Assembly: GCA_021292165.1 (NCBI GenBank)
Contig: CM037876.1
Span: 112,783,379 to 112,847,378 of the forward strand
Direction of reading: 5' to 3'
DNA length: 64,000 nt
Source of the DNA: Shinisaurus crocodilurus
Lineage: Eukaryota > Chordata > Lepidosauria > Squamata > Shinisauridae
Position numbers and translations under genes: made by a program
The notes under the pieces: model-generated
The model's input: only the letters and a program-made list of their open reading frames with translations
Told to the model about the DNA's origin: nothing
Database searches by the model: none
Shown: positions 10,512 to 22,321 of the stretch, in pieces
Position numbering within the stretch: position 1 is the first letter of the stretch
Layout of the letters: each line of letters opens with the position of its first letter

Positions 10512-12178
10512 CTCCGCTGCTTTTGATTCTATTAATAGAAATAGACTTTGGGAGAAAATACGGGATGCTAACGTTGATCTAAGACTCCAACTATTGATAC
10601 AAGAGTTATATAGCAACACGGAAATGAAGGTCAGAATTAGTTTAAATGTCCATATGACAGAAGCCATTAAAACTACGAAAGGAGTGAAACAAGGATGTTT
10701 ATTGGCACCTTCTCTTTTTAATATCTATATTAATGACCTGGTAATACAACTGGCCAAAGTAGACTCCCCAGCTCCAGCAATAAAGAACCGTAAGATTACT
10801 ATCCTAATGTATGCAGATGACCTAGTATTGCTATCCCTTTCCCGCCTGGGCCTGAAAAACCTATTGGATGCATTTAGCATGTACTGCAAACAAGAATTTC
10901 TGTCAATTAACTATTCCAAGACCAAAATAATGGTCTTTGGCAAAAAAAAAAGCCCAAGACATAAATGGTTCTTAGATCAACACCCTATAGAACAAACCTG
11001 CGTATTTAGATACTTGGGTGTTCTCTTCAGTGAGTCCCTTTCATGGAAACAGCATAGGGACGCAGTGATACTGAAAGCTCAGAAATCCATTGGGACACTG
11101 ATGAAATTCTACTATACTGAAGGAGGTCAGCTGGTCGAACCTGCCATAAAAATCTTTAATGGCAAAGTGATTAGCCAAATGCTTTACGGTGCTGAAATTT
11201 GGGGAGAAGATATAAGTACCATTAACGCTATAGAAATTGTGAAGAATAAATTCTTCAGAAAACTTTACTCCTTACCACCCAGCACACCAGCACCTTTCTT
11301 GCGAACAGAATCAGGATGGCCATCTATTAAGGTGAGAGTAGATAGTGCCCAATTGAAATATGTCAAAAGGATGGCTTCTCTTCCCATAGATCGTTTCGCT
11401 GCTCTATGTTTTATGGAATTAAGTGGAACACAAAATGGGATGCAAACAGTTAAAAAACTCCTATATCATTATTCTATCCCAGAGCTGAAGGTAGTTTTGG
11501 ACATGAATAAGAGACAACTTAGGGACTGGCTCTTCTGGATAGACTCCAGAAAGGACCTGCAATTAATTAAGACATCTAATTTTTCCCCATGGTTTGCTCT
11601 CTTAAAAACAGAACATTACAGAGCTGACTACTTATTCAAACTTAGACCAGTTTTCTTAAGAAATGCTTTTATTGAACTGCGAGTCCAGGTCATGCCAACT
11701 GCGGTCCTGAATGGGCGTTATAATAAAATACCATATGAATGCAGATTTAGTATATGTGGCCAAATACAAGTGGAAGATATTATCCACTATTTGTTAATAT
11801 GCCCTTTATATAGGGACCCTAGAAAGAAATTATTGAGTCTATTGCCGCTGAATGGAGGAGGAAACACCCAAAAAGATATAGTGCTTTTTCTGCTGAGCGA
11901 TACAAATAGATTAGTGACACATAAAGTGACCCTTTTCGCCTTGGCCTTGGCAGCAAAAAAGATTAGGGAAAAAGAACTTGATAAAATCGCTATTAATTGC
12001 CATGGTGATTCGGACTACTAACTTGCATTTGAACAAGATGGTTTTATAAATTACTTTCTTTGATATACATTGTTCTTTTAAACTAATTATTTCATACATT
12101 TGTATATGTGCATAACTGTATATTTGAGTTTTAATTTTGTCATGGCCTTTGGCTACTACAATAAACTTAAACACATAT
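10512..12178 (+). mobile_element. 5'-truncated APE-type LINE (Vingi/Jockey-like), young copy with TSD
   Basis: The frame is open from 10513 to the stop at 12019-12021 (about 500 codons). It begins inside reverse transcriptase motif A (AAFDSI, 10516-10533), continues through GVKQGCLLAPSLF and YADD (10810-10821), and ends with a cysteine/histidine module near 11740-11810 (ICGQ...EDIIHYLLICPLY). The 3' UTR ends GGCTACTACAATAAACTTAAAC, with AATAAA at 12160-12165. A 15-bp exact duplication flanks it. The related older copy downstream carries an AP-type endonuclease, so this is not an R4-type element. I favour a Vingi-like Jockey-superclade family, but the clade name is tentative. The RT frame is uninterrupted, but the endonuclease is missing through truncation, so the copy is not autonomous. 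Confidence 0.85.
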
Positions 12179-12193
12179 ATAGCAAATCAACCT
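12179..12193. repeat. Target-site duplication, right copy
   Basis: Exact second copy of ATAGCAAATCAACCT (first at 10497-10511). Confidence 0.9.
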
Positions 12194-12869
12194 GAATCTC
12201 TACTGCACATCTTGTCTTGGAATATGGCAGGTGGGTCAAATAAGTTCATTGACCCTGAATTTTTTTAATTTTTTTATATGCAATCATTTGACTTGTTATG
12301 TTTACAAGAAACATGGCTTATAGGTGTTAATTATATTTACATGCAAGGTTTTAAAATAGTGGCTTTGCTAGTCCTCAAAACATGTAAATATGGGTGTGGA
12401 AATGGAGGCCTGGCCGTCCTCCTTTCTATAGACACACAATTGGACATAAAAGATTTAAAACTAACAAATAATGGAGACATCCAGATGGTCCTAGTAAACT
12501 CTCTTAGAGTTAATTTAATTATTTGTTTGAATGTATATATCCCTCCTAAACCCACAAATCAATGTGGTTAAAAAAAAAATTGGAATATTTCCTTCAACAT
12601 ATTGAGGAAATATTTCCAAGGGCAGATATTATGTTATGTGGGGATTTTAATGATCGAGTCAGTGAAAACAATGAACAGATGAGTAAAGTAATTGCTTTAG
12701 ATGAGGATAACACTAACATCTCAGACAGACATTCATCAGATAGGTTCATTAACAAAAATGGGCAGATACTTTATTCCATTGCATATAAATATCAGTTGCA
12801 ATGTCTAAATGAGGGCCCCTGGAAAGGGCTAATGGACACTATACATACTTAACCCAGAATGGTGGCAGT

Positions 12870-13496
12870 GTGGTTGATTACATCTTTGTGTCACATAACA
12901 TTTATTTAAAAGCCCAATCCTTTTATTTAGAGGAAAGAGCAGATGGTGATCGTTTCTCACTGGTTGCAGGGGTGGGCAATATAAAGATTAGTAAACAGCC
13001 CACTATTCTGCACCCTGTACAAGGTGTTCACATTGGGCAAAGCCGTATTAGATGGTCAATGCCCATGGCAGATGAAATAAGACGAATTCTGGGGAGCCAG
13101 ACTATGATGCAACTTAGGGGTGAACTTATAAATAAGGCAGGCAACCTTTTTAGCATATGCCAGGCACTCTTTCGTAAAATCTGGACACCAGAAGATGGAA
13201 CCCCAGCCCACACACAATTCTGGTTTGATGCAGAGTGCAGAAGTAGTAAACAGTCCGTGGTAAAAGCAACCAGATCTTTAAGGACAAATAAATCTGATGA
13301 TCAAATTAGGAGGTTTTTAACACAGCCACACACATATAAGAACCTTTTAAGAGGGAAAAAGGAGAGTTATGGTAACAAATTTTGGAAAGATCTTGGGCAA
13401 GCCCTTACCAGTAAAAATGAAAAATATTTTTTTGGGATCTTGTGGCACATGGTCTTAAACAAATTAAACCAGTGGTGGAGGACCAAATCCCAATGA
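12870..13496 (+). pseudogene. LINE ORF fragment: end of endonuclease and linker
   Basis: An open stretch of 208 codons covers the end of the AP-endonuclease (VDYIFVSHN, then GDRFSL at the usual SDH position) and the linker towards the reverse transcriptase. It is one frame segment of the decayed LINE and is separated by frameshifts from the upstream segments at 12278-12571 and 12562-12852. Confidence 0.7.
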
Positions 13497-13645
13497 CAAA
13501 ATGGATCTTGTATTTTGGAAAAATGTATTGAGACAATTCTGAAGAAGGTCAAGCAGGGAGCTATGAAACAATAGATAAGCCAGCTTTAGAGGTGCTACCA
13601 GTGTGGCCCCATGTCAGTGAAGTAGAAATAAAAAGTCTCATTGGG

Positions 13646-13940
13646 TGTCAAGGTTCTGCTACTGCAGGGACCCCTTGACCTGCCTTTGGAAGATCTCTGC
13701 CTCTTCTCAAAGCTTCTCTTGTTCCAGGAGATCAAATCTTTTGCCTGTTTCTAGTAGCATGGGAATAGGCTTCAGGCGTGGTGAATAAGACACTCCAACA
13801 ACTCAGGGTAAACAACAACACTTTGTTGTTTACCCTGAGTTGTTGGAGTATCTTATTCACCACACCTGAAGCGTGGTGAATAAAACAACAAAGTGTTGTT
13901 GTTTACCCTGCGTTGTTGGAGTGTCTTATTCACCTTAACA
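13646..13940 (+). repeat. Solo LTR with TSD TTGGG inside the older LINE
   Basis: The 295-bp segment starts TGTCAAGG and ends CCTTAACA (TGT...ACA ends). It is flanked on both sides by TTGGG (13641-13645 and 13941-13945), the 5-bp duplication expected of retroviral or gypsy-type integration. The LINE coding sense resumes on both sides. AATAAA at 13879-13884 marks the R region. Inside it, 13771-13870 is a long inverted repeat. Confidence 0.8.
13771..13933. repeat. Inverted duplication within the solo LTR
   Basis: The arm starting TTCAGGCGTGGTGAATAAGA (13771) is answered by its near-perfect reverse complement ending CCACACCTGAA at 13870, with arms of about 48 bp and almost no loop. A third copy of the right-arm sequence follows to 13933 (TTGTTTACCCTGCG...TCTTATTCACC). 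GGTGAATAA and TTATTCACC also pair within that third copy, so the native LTR end probably had a stem-loop that was duplicated in inverted form. Confidence 0.8.
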
Positions 13941-16139
13941 TTGGGAAACTTACTTTAGGTAAAGCTCCAGGATGGGACATGCTGCCACCTGAAATCTTTC
14001 GCATGGACCTAGTGTGGTGGGTGCTGATCCTGGCAATATTGTTCACCACAATCAATTTAACTGGAATATTGCCAGTTGGGTGGATGTCTAGTATTCTAGT
14101 GCCTATTTATAAGAAAGGTGACCGAGGGGATCCCCCAAAATATCACCCAATAATGATGCTTGATGTTCCTGCTAAAATATATGCACAATTTCTTTAAAAT
14201 AGATTAGAACAATGGGTGGAAGAATAGCAGATTTTATCCCCAATGCAGGCTGGTTTTCATAAGGGGCATAGCACAACTGACCACTGCTTTGTCTTGAACT
14301 AACTCATTCAAAAATACATAAATGGACTATCTAAAAAGTTATACATTGCATTTGTAGACCTATTTGCTTTTGATTCTATAGATCGACAGTGCTTATAGAA
14401 AAAGTTAGATGCCAGTTCAATAGATAAGCTCCTCCTATTTCTTATACAGCAGCTTTACTCTAATACTGATATTAAAATCTGAATTGGTACAGCGGGCTTC
14501 CTCTCTGACCCTATACCCACGGCAACGGGTGTCAAGCAAGGTTGTATTTTGGCACCACTTTTATTTAATCTTTATATAAATGATATAACTCAGGAACTTC
14601 TTTCCCCTTTGTTCCCCTCTCCCCCGCCGTTGGGAAACAGAAGATACCAATTCTACTTTATGCAGACAATATGGCCCTTATTTCCCCGACTCAAACGGGT
14701 ATGAGAAGATTGCTTGCTAAATTTGGAACTTATTGTAAGCAAGAAGGTCTATCTATTAACTACAGCAAGACTACAATGGTTGTCTTTGCCAAGAGGCATG
14801 AGCAGCAGAAATGGACATTAGATGGGCATAATATAGAACAGTGCTGCTCTTTGAAATATTTAGAGTTACGTTTTTCTGAAAATGCCTCATGCATTTTGCT
14901 GCAATTACATCTTTAGCAGCTCACTCATTGGGGCCCATAAAGAAGCTCTATTATACTAAGGGCCACTGCCTAATAGAATCAGTGTTAAAAGTCTTTGTAG
15001 CTAAGCTTGTATCATACCTTCTATATGCTTTAACAGTATAGCAATAGTTTGGGGTAGTTATTGCAGAGATGAACTTGATGTAATTCAAAATAAATTCTTA
15101 TGTTTGCTCCTGGCAGTAGCACACAGTGCACCCGGTGCATTATTATGGAATGAATTGGGTCTTCCTTCCCTAAAAGCACGTATACATAAATCTATAATTT
15201 TGTACTGGAAGAAAGCGCTATCATTGATGCCAGATTATTATCTAGCAAAACAGTGTTTCCTGGACCTACAGGGCAGAGAAGGTTGGCTGCAATCCTGCAG
15301 ATGTCTGATGCTGAGTTATTTGCTATCCCCAGCAATGACAATGCATCTACTCATAAGATCTGGGACATAATTTTTGCAGAAAATGCTAAAAGAGATTTTG
15401 AATATATAAAGAACTGTAAGTCAGCTATTTAGTATGCCAAAATTAAATTAGATCATAAAAGGGCTACTTATTTGAGGGAATTAAGCTTCTTCCTTATAAG
15501 GTGCACTTTTACCCAGCTTAGATTCCCATTGATGCCCACTGAATATCTGGCTGGCAGATTTTCCAAAAAGCCAGCAAAAGATTGCCTTTGTGTGTGCGGA
15601 TCGGATCAAATGGAAGATGTGGTGCATATGTACTATACTTCCCGTTATATAATTCTTCTAGGGTTAAGTTTATTCTCCCTTTTCAGACCTCGATAGAAGG
15701 TCTATCTGATGAATCTAAGATCAGATGACTGCTGGTGGATACAAATAAATTTGTTAGCTATAGAATAGCCGCCCTGTATGCGTTAGCTGTAACAAAGATA
15801 AGAACGGTTTGCTTGAGTAACATCAACGACAAAAGTTAAGAAGAGTTTTGTTTGCTCCATTTAATATTAATTAGATGTGTAGATTTTACTGTTTGTATTT
15901 TATGATTTGTGTTTTATCAGATTGGTTGCCCAATATTTTACAAATATGTTTTGTGTGTTTATATTGTAATGGCGATTGGCTACACACAATAAAACTAATT
16001 TGAATTTGAATTCTGCTTTTTAAAATCATCTTGGTGTTTTTAGCTGCTCAGTTATTTATCACTTTTAAATGCTGAATTTTTGATACTGCTTTTAAAACAA
16101 TACTTTTTAATGTGTTTTACTGTTGATTTTATCATTTTT

Positions 16140-16215
16140 TCCCCTTTTATTATGTGCACCTGAGAGCTTCAGCTATAAGGCAACTCATAAGTTAAATAAA
16201 TAAGCAATAAATGAA
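16140..16215 (+). repeat. L2-like LINE 3' tail remnant
   Basis: GAGAGCTTCAGCTATAAGGC followed by TTAAATAAATAAGCAATAAATG is a diverged form of the '...AGCTTCGGCTATTGGGCGGTATA...AATAAA' tail seen better preserved at about 48480 and 38950. Confidence 0.5.
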
Positions 16216-17367
16216 TACAGTTTCACCCAGGGCTAGCCCTACCATTTGGTAAGATGAGGCAGACTGCCTTAGACAACAAATTCATGAACGTTTGGGTTTT
16301 TATTATTATATTTTGCATTATATTTCCACCACCCTGAGTGGTACAATTTGTATTAGGTTTCAAAATGTATTTGGGTCTTTCTGGTTTTATCCTCCTCCCC
16401 TCCAGCTTTCAGTTTCTTAATATATCTCATGATGATTCCCCTGGGCTAGTCATTTTCAGCTTAGACTCTGACGGACATACTCCTGCCTAAATGCATGTTC
16501 AGCCCTGATTCCACAGGCAATTCCCTGTATCCGTTTTCTGAACCAGCAGGAACAAAACTGGAGACACAGGGAATCCTCCTCTCAAATAATTATACGTTAG
16601 GAGTAAAGTTGATACTGTACTAATAATTGTAACAGTAAGTAAGTGAATAAATGAATCACATTGATAAAATATAACTGGAAAAACAAACTAAAATTATTGT
16701 AATCTATATTAGTAATACAATCAACAAGTTATGGAAGATAAAGGTAAAACACTGAAATTACAAATGACATATGTTGCACATTACAGAAAATACCAAGATC
16801 AACAATCTAATATGGGTGTAAAGTTGCTCAAGACTCTTATCGATACAAATGAGATGGCTCTTAGTACGCTGAATAAATTCCTTCTGAATGAATCCCACTA
16901 GGCTCCACGTAATTAGTTAGCATGCCTAATGGCAATGAACATGCTGCATCAGCAACGACCGAAGTATGAGGCCCAAACTAAATGTGGTGCTAAATGGGCA
17001 CCAGCTGCCATAAAGAGCAACCACACATCCTGCTCCTTTTGACCCCCTCTATTATGTCTATTGATGCTTAGCTGTTTTCTAAAGATATAGCACTCCTGAT
17101 TTCTTCTCCCCACCCCTATCGTTGGCTTCACTGCTAGGAAAATGCACAGTACCAGGACGTCACATGGGGCAAGTGCAGAGAAGAGCAGGGAGAGTGAGGC
17201 ACCTACAGATGCATGCTTCGCAGTATCTCTAGTTTATGCTTCAGGCAATGTCACTTTAGTTCATATTCTGCAGTACACAGGCTGCCCACTCCTGCCTTAG
17301 GGTAGTTTGGCCCCTAGATTAGTAACTCAGGAGCAGACAGCAACACAGGACTGACTATACCCTAGCC
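16216..17367. other. No gene recognised; possible hAT MITE edge near 16230
   Basis: CAGGGCTAGCCCTACCATTTGG at about 16230 resembles the terminus of hAT-type MITEs such as the one at 32180-32344, but no opposite end is seen. The remainder is AT-rich, without domains. Confidence 0.4.
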
Positions 17368-17477
17368 CAGTGTTCTCCAACCTTGGGTCCCCAGATGTTT
17401 TTGGCCTACAACACCCAGCATGCCCCATAGCCAGTAGGCCAAAAACATCTGGGGACCCAAGGTTGGAGAACACACTG
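17368..17477. mobile_element. Palindromic hAT-like MITE, copy 1
   Basis: The 110-bp element starts CAGTGTTCTCCAACCTTGGG and its right half is nearly the reverse complement of the left, ending GGAGAACACACTG. Flanks CCCTAGCC and CCCTAGCT match at 7 of 8 positions, consistent with an 8-bp hAT duplication. It has no coding capacity and must have been moved by a transposase made elsewhere. Confidence 0.8.
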
Positions 17478-17830
17478 CCCTAGCTAGTCCCTGATCTCTC
17501 CAGCTCCTTTCTAAGCATCTGACCAATGCCACTTCCAGTTTCACCTCTGGCACCCACGGCGAAGATTATACAAGGAGACTACATCATTAGGAATGTAAAT
17601 ACATCTACCTACACTTCTTGAGGCCTCCTCTTCTTGATTTCAATGTTTAATGTAGAAAGCAAAATGTTGATGGTCACTTTTATAGAAATTTTTCATTTTT
17701 TGCATTACAAGGGGATTGAGCCTCACAGGCTTTTAAAAGAAGTAAGTATGGTGAAGTCTCTCACTGGGTAGCTCTGGGCAAGTTGCTAGCCTATGTCAAA
17801 GGTTTGTTGTGAAAGTAAACTCAGAGCTAC

Positions 17831-17896
17831 GCTGGCTGGGGCATGCTGGGAGTTGTAGGTCAAAAACATCTGGGGACCCAAGGTTGGAGAATACTG
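17831..17896. mobile_element. Palindromic hAT-like MITE, copy 2 (half element)
   Basis: Only the right half of the copy-1 sequence is present (GGGGCATGCTGGGAGTTGTAGG through GGTTGGAGAATACTG). The left half is missing. Confidence 0.75.
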
Positions 17897-18873
17897 CACT
17901 AGGGTATAACTGACTATTAGAATTGAGACATACATTTCCCCTTAAGGATGTCAGTCAAGACAGAATTTAAAAAAACAAGCATCCATTTCAGATTCAGGAG
18001 GACAACGCAGAATTAGGATAAGGTCTGGAATAAAAGAAAAGACAAATAACTCTCACAAGTTTTCATGTGGGTGGATCATGGCCAGAGGCACCTGATTTCC
18101 GCCTCTTTCCACCTCTTCCTCTGAAGGGGAAAGAATAATCCCTTGTGAAAGCAAATAAATGCTTTGGTGAAAGTCAAGCTTAGGCATGTACACACTGACC
18201 TAGACAAAGGGTTTCTGCAAAACGGTGGTGTAACTGATTGTTGAACTAAGCCGGATGTTATTAAAATGCTAGAGATATTGGAGCAATGTCTGGAGGGGGG
18301 GAACTGATTAAGATTTTAACACCATGGATTAAAAACAATTGAATAAATAAAGGAAGTAATATCTTGCTGCCTCTAAACTCTTCACACTCTGGTGTTATCT
18401 GAGGTACAAACCTTGTGATCACACGTGGTACCTCCTGTGACAAAAATGAACTAAGTCAGTAATAAAAGCAGCTCCATTGACTCAACTGACATAGATTCTG
18501 GAATGACATCTGCAATGTAAACTAATTGTCAAAGCCAGGTTCAGACCTGAAGCTTTTAGCACTATCTAGCACAATGGAAAGAAGTTCCAAGAGACTGGAG
18601 AGGAAAGAAAGCTGTCCCATTTCTTCCCCCATACTGAAACCCTCTGCAAGCTACAAACAGCACTACAAACTCCTGTTCTAGAGTGGTTGGCATCATATGG
18701 AAGAGCACTCCTCTTAGGGGCTGGGGTGGAGACACTGTGCAAAATATTGTTCCGGGTCCCCTCTTCTCCTATATTCCTGATTATCAAATCTCCCGCTACC
18801 AGGATCCCCACACCATCCCATATTCTCAAATGCAAGAGGGTATCAGTTCATGTGTGTGGAATGGGTTCCTTCT
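17897..18873. other. No gene recognised
   Basis: No open frame of interest and no repeat family recognised by eye. Confidence 0.4.
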
Positions 18874-20560
18874 TAGAATCATAGAATCATACAACAATAG
18901 AGTTGGAAGGGATTTATAAGGCCATCAAGTCCAACCCCCTGCGCAAAGCAGGAATCCAAGTCAAAGCATCCCTGATAGATGGCTGTCCAGCCGCACCTTG
19001 AATACCTACAGTGTGAGAGAGCTCACCACCTCCCTAGGTAGTTGGTTCTACTGTCGTATTGCTCTAACAGGAAATTTTTCCTGATGTCCAGGTGGAATCT
19101 GGCTTCCTGTAATTTGAGTCCATAATTCCATGTCCTGCAATCTAGCAATCCTGCAATCTCTGTTGGTTAGAATCAAGTCGAGGAAGCCGATCCTCTAGTT
19201 CCTTCCTCCTTTCTGTAAAAGGAAGTTATCAGCAGCACAAGTCAGGAACATCTTAGAGGGGCCATGTTTGGCAGAATTTGTCTCCCAACAGATACTGGGG
19301 AAATTGAAGTCCCCCATCACTACGTACCTCATGCCTCCTTGAAACATTGGCAATTTGCTTTTCAAAAGTTTCATCCTCATCTTCTGCTTGATTGGGTGGT
19401 CAGTAGTAGACTCCAACCACAATGTTCATTTTATTCTTTGCCCCATTTATTTTAATCCAGATGCTCTCAGTGGGTCTACCAAGCTCATCTTCCTGTATTT
19501 CTGTGCAGAGAGATGTATTTTTAATATGTAGTGCAACTCCACCTCCCTTTCTGTTCCTTCTGTTCTTTTTGAACAAGTTTATATCTTTCAATTGTTGTTT
19601 TCCAGTCATGGGAGTCATCCCACCAAGTTTCAGTTATACCTATCAAGTCGTATTTTCCCTCCTGTATTAAGAGTTCAAGTTTGTCCTGTTTGTTGCCCAT
19701 ACTCTGGGCATTAGTATATAGACATCAAAGACCATGTGCTTTATAGTCTGGCTTTCTTCCTACATTTTGTGGTAGACTATTATTGGGCGCCGCTGGAGCT
19801 GTTCAGTCTGTTGTGGTGCATAGGCCTCCGTCTATGTGAGGTGCAACCCATCCCTTGCTAGCAGTCCATCTTCCAGGAAGAGTAGCCCGTGGTCCCAGAA
19901 TCCAAATCTCTTGCATCGGTAGCCAGTCATTCACCCGGAGTATTTTTCTTTCCTTTTTCCAGTACTCTTCCAAGTACTGGGAGGATGGATGAGAAAAGTA
20001 TCTGGGCCCCAAAGTTTTTGAGTTTCCTTCCCAAATCTTCAAAGTCTGATGTGATTTCTTCGTAATTCTGCTTGGCAGTATCATTTGTTCCCAAGTGGAT
20101 GAGAAGAAAGGGATACGTGTCAGTAGGCTTTATGAGCCTTTGCAACTGTTTAGTCACATCTTTAATCCATCCCCCAGGGAGAGAGTATACCTGGCGAGTC
20201 CATGGGTCTTTGCGACATACTTCGGTTTCAATCCCCCACAGGAGGGAGTCTCCCACAACTAGTACTCTTCCTCTTGTTGTAGGCCTCAGTTTCATTGCCT
20301 CCAGTGGTTGACTACCCTTCAGCCTCTTGTTCACTGTCACATGGGGTGCCCTGTAATTCTTCCTCTGCAGGCTGTCCCAGTCTCATCCTCAAGTACCTGA
20401 AAGAGGTTCCATAGTTCCACTGCTTCCACAGGCAGCAGAATGTCTTCTAGTTCCAGGGAGTTTACTACATTTTTCCTGGCCTCAGCATTCTCCGATTCTG
20501 CCTCAGCTTGCTGTTGTGTTTCCTTCTCCTGTACTTCGCTTTGCTGTTGTCATTCCACTG
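18874..20560 (-). mobile_element. CR1 LINE, internally deleted, retaining ORF1 esterase and 5' part of ORF2
   Basis: Read on the minus strand. The left edge has the CR1 3' repeat (ATTCTATG-type, seen as AGAATCATAGAATCATA) and the 3' coding end to about 19140. The sequence then jumps to the endonuclease: [15 protein letters not shown] near 19310 and GGGVALHIKN near 19530. Beyond it, to about 20340, is ORF1 with an SGNH/GDSL esterase domain (VLVVGDSLL and LLIHLGTNDTA). ORF1-like acidic sequence continues to about 20560. Most of the reverse transcriptase is gone, with the junction near 19130-19150. Non-functional. Confidence 0.85.
19927..20340 (-). pseudogene. CR1 ORF1 esterase (SGNH/GDSL) fragment
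   Basis: An open minus-strand frame of 137 codons. The GDSL block (VVGDSLLWG) and block III (HLGTNDTA) of SGNH hydrolases are both readable, in the order seen in CR1 ORF1 proteins. CR1 ORF1 is a nucleic-acid-binding protein with a linked esterase. The open frame has survived although the RT region was lost. It is unlikely to be a host gene, as it sits in CR1 order with ORF2 next to it. Confidence 0.75.
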
Positions 20561-21720
20561 TTCTAAGGGATTGTTGTTAATGTCAGATGGTTCATACCTT
20601 TTTTTCCCTTTTTCTTTTGGCAAATGTATTATTTATTCTTTAAACTTATATCCCTTCCTCCCCTGCCCTTTTAAAGAAGAACTCCATGACTTGAGTCAGA
20701 CCATTGGACCATCTATTGCCTAGTCTAACTAGCATCAGCTCTTTAATATCTCAAGATGTAGTATTTCCTGCTACCCATGATTTGTAACTGTATTCTGAAC
20801 CCTTTGATGTCCATGTAGTACCTTTTATGAATTGTGGAGTAAACAAAAACAAACATTTTAAAAATGTTATCTAAACTGCCTCCCTTCACTGACACAGTAG
20901 TATGTGTGACTTCCACATGCACAATAGCAGAAAAAGTGAGTCTGGCTCAGGTCAATTCCAGCTGAAATGGGAGTGTGGAATGCATACTTAGATGTAGGCA
21001 ACCTTCCAATGGAGAGCACAATTATCAGAGACATGTTTCCACCATAAAGTGCAGTTGCGGGAGGGGGAAACCAATACATCTATTCCCTGCAGCTCCCACA
21101 GATGCCTTCAGGACTCTGAGCCCAAGAGGGCACAAAGCCGCATGTTGACTGCAGGAACATTTAATAAGAGGAGCAAAGCCAAGAGCTCCAGGGAAATTAT
21201 TGTGCTGCTAATCATTCAAAGAGCATGAAACAGATTGGCATTACCAATGGAAGCACCCTGTTATTTTCCTTCATATGGACCACTTCATTAAACTTCCTTC
21301 AGCAGTGGGGGACCACCTTTAAGGCTAGTGTAATCTCCATGCCAAATTAGTCCATAGACTTTGGTGAAGCTGCCAAGGTGAGAGGAGTTATGCTTATGTT
21401 CATAATGTAGATATTCGCCACCCACTGAGAACCAGACTGAGAAGCCATCCATTCATGGATTTATTCTATTTATTTTATTACATCATATCAGGTAAAGTTC
21501 CTTCCTGAAGCCTTGTGCTGCAGCTGAAAATACCTCCAAGCAACACTTTCAAATTTAAGTAGTCTTTCCATTAGTCAAAATCTCACTCCTCCTGTTTCTC
21601 CAAAATCTCATGGTGAACATGGTAACAACTTTCCCATTATAGACTTTTTAAAATGTAACAGAATCTAAACTTAGAATTACAAGTGGTGTGGCCTTAATTT
21701 ATTCTATGGTTTAAAGTCTG
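20561..21720. other. No gene recognised
   Basis: The left margin may still hold decayed CR1 ORF1 sequence. The rest is without recognisable coding or repeat structure. Confidence 0.4.
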
Positions 21721-21721
21721 G

Positions 21722-21870
21722 TGCTACAGCTCAAAGTTAAAGCACATCCTTTGCAAGCAAATGCTCCGGGTTCAATCCCTGGCATTTCCAGTTGATAGCA
21801 GCTTCTGTAGCACACTTGGAAAACACCTTTGACTGGCTTAGCTTCCTATAAGACAGTTTCATATGATCCT
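21722..21870 (+). repeat. tRNA-headed SINE, diverged copy
   Basis: GCTACAGCTCAAAGTTAAAGCACATCCTTTGCA... is followed by GGGTTCAATCCC at about 21768, a pol III box B. The head resembles a tRNA and the body matches the better copy at 26738-26950. Confidence 0.6.
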
Positions 21871-22203
21871 GATAGGCTTTAAGCATACAATTGAGGAAAG
21901 GGCTGTGCACATAGTTGCGAGAATGGGGTCAGATCCTGGGACCATGAATAATGTGTGATCTGGGAAGACAGTAACAGGTATGTTCCAAAAAGGCAAGCTG
22001 AAAATGGCTCTCTTCACTGCTGCCAATGATTTCCACTTGTGCGATACCAGAGAAACCGGGGGCGGGGGGGGGGGGGCTCAGCTGCAATGGAAATGGCAAA
22101 TGCAGCAGTGGAATCACGGATGAGGTGAGGTCATTCAGAAAGCAGGAACTGAATCAGAAGCAGGCAAACAAAGCCGTGCAGTACCCAAAAGCTCAGTCCA
22201 GGG

Positions 22204-22321
22204 CAGTGTTCTCCAACCTTGGTCCCCAGATGTTTTTGGCCTACAACTCCCAGCATGCGGCTGGGGCATGCTGGGAGTTGTAGGCCAAAAACATCTGGGG
22301 ACCCAAGGTTGGAGAACTCTG
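22204..22321. mobile_element. Palindromic hAT-like MITE, copy 3
   Basis: CAGTGTTCTCCAACCTTGG...TTTTTGGCCTACAACTCCC is followed by its mirror GGGAGTTGTAGGCCAAAAACATC...GGAGAACTCTG. Flanks GTCCAGGG and GTCCAGAG agree at 7 of 8 bases. A G-run of about 15 lies upstream near 22060-22076. Confidence 0.85.

Larger units (their letters stand above)
12194..16015 (+). mobile_element. Older full-span LINE of the same family, decayed and interrupted
   Basis: Endonuclease part: FDLLCLQETW near 12285, IMLCGDFNDR near 12630 and VDYIFVSHN near 12873. A linker region reaches 13640. RT part after the LTR insertion: LGKAPGWDMLPPE near 13950, IYKKGDRGDPPKYHPI near 14110, GVKQGCILAP near 14530, and a C-terminal module near 15540-15640. 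Stops and frameshifts break it repeatedly, so it is a pseudogene. The 3' end reads GGCTACACACAATAAAACTAATTTGAATTTGAA (AATAAA at 15988-15993), matching the 3' end of the younger copy and linking the two as one family. The 5' end is displaced by the insertion at 10512-12178, and its first bases may lie just before 10497. Confidence 0.8.
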
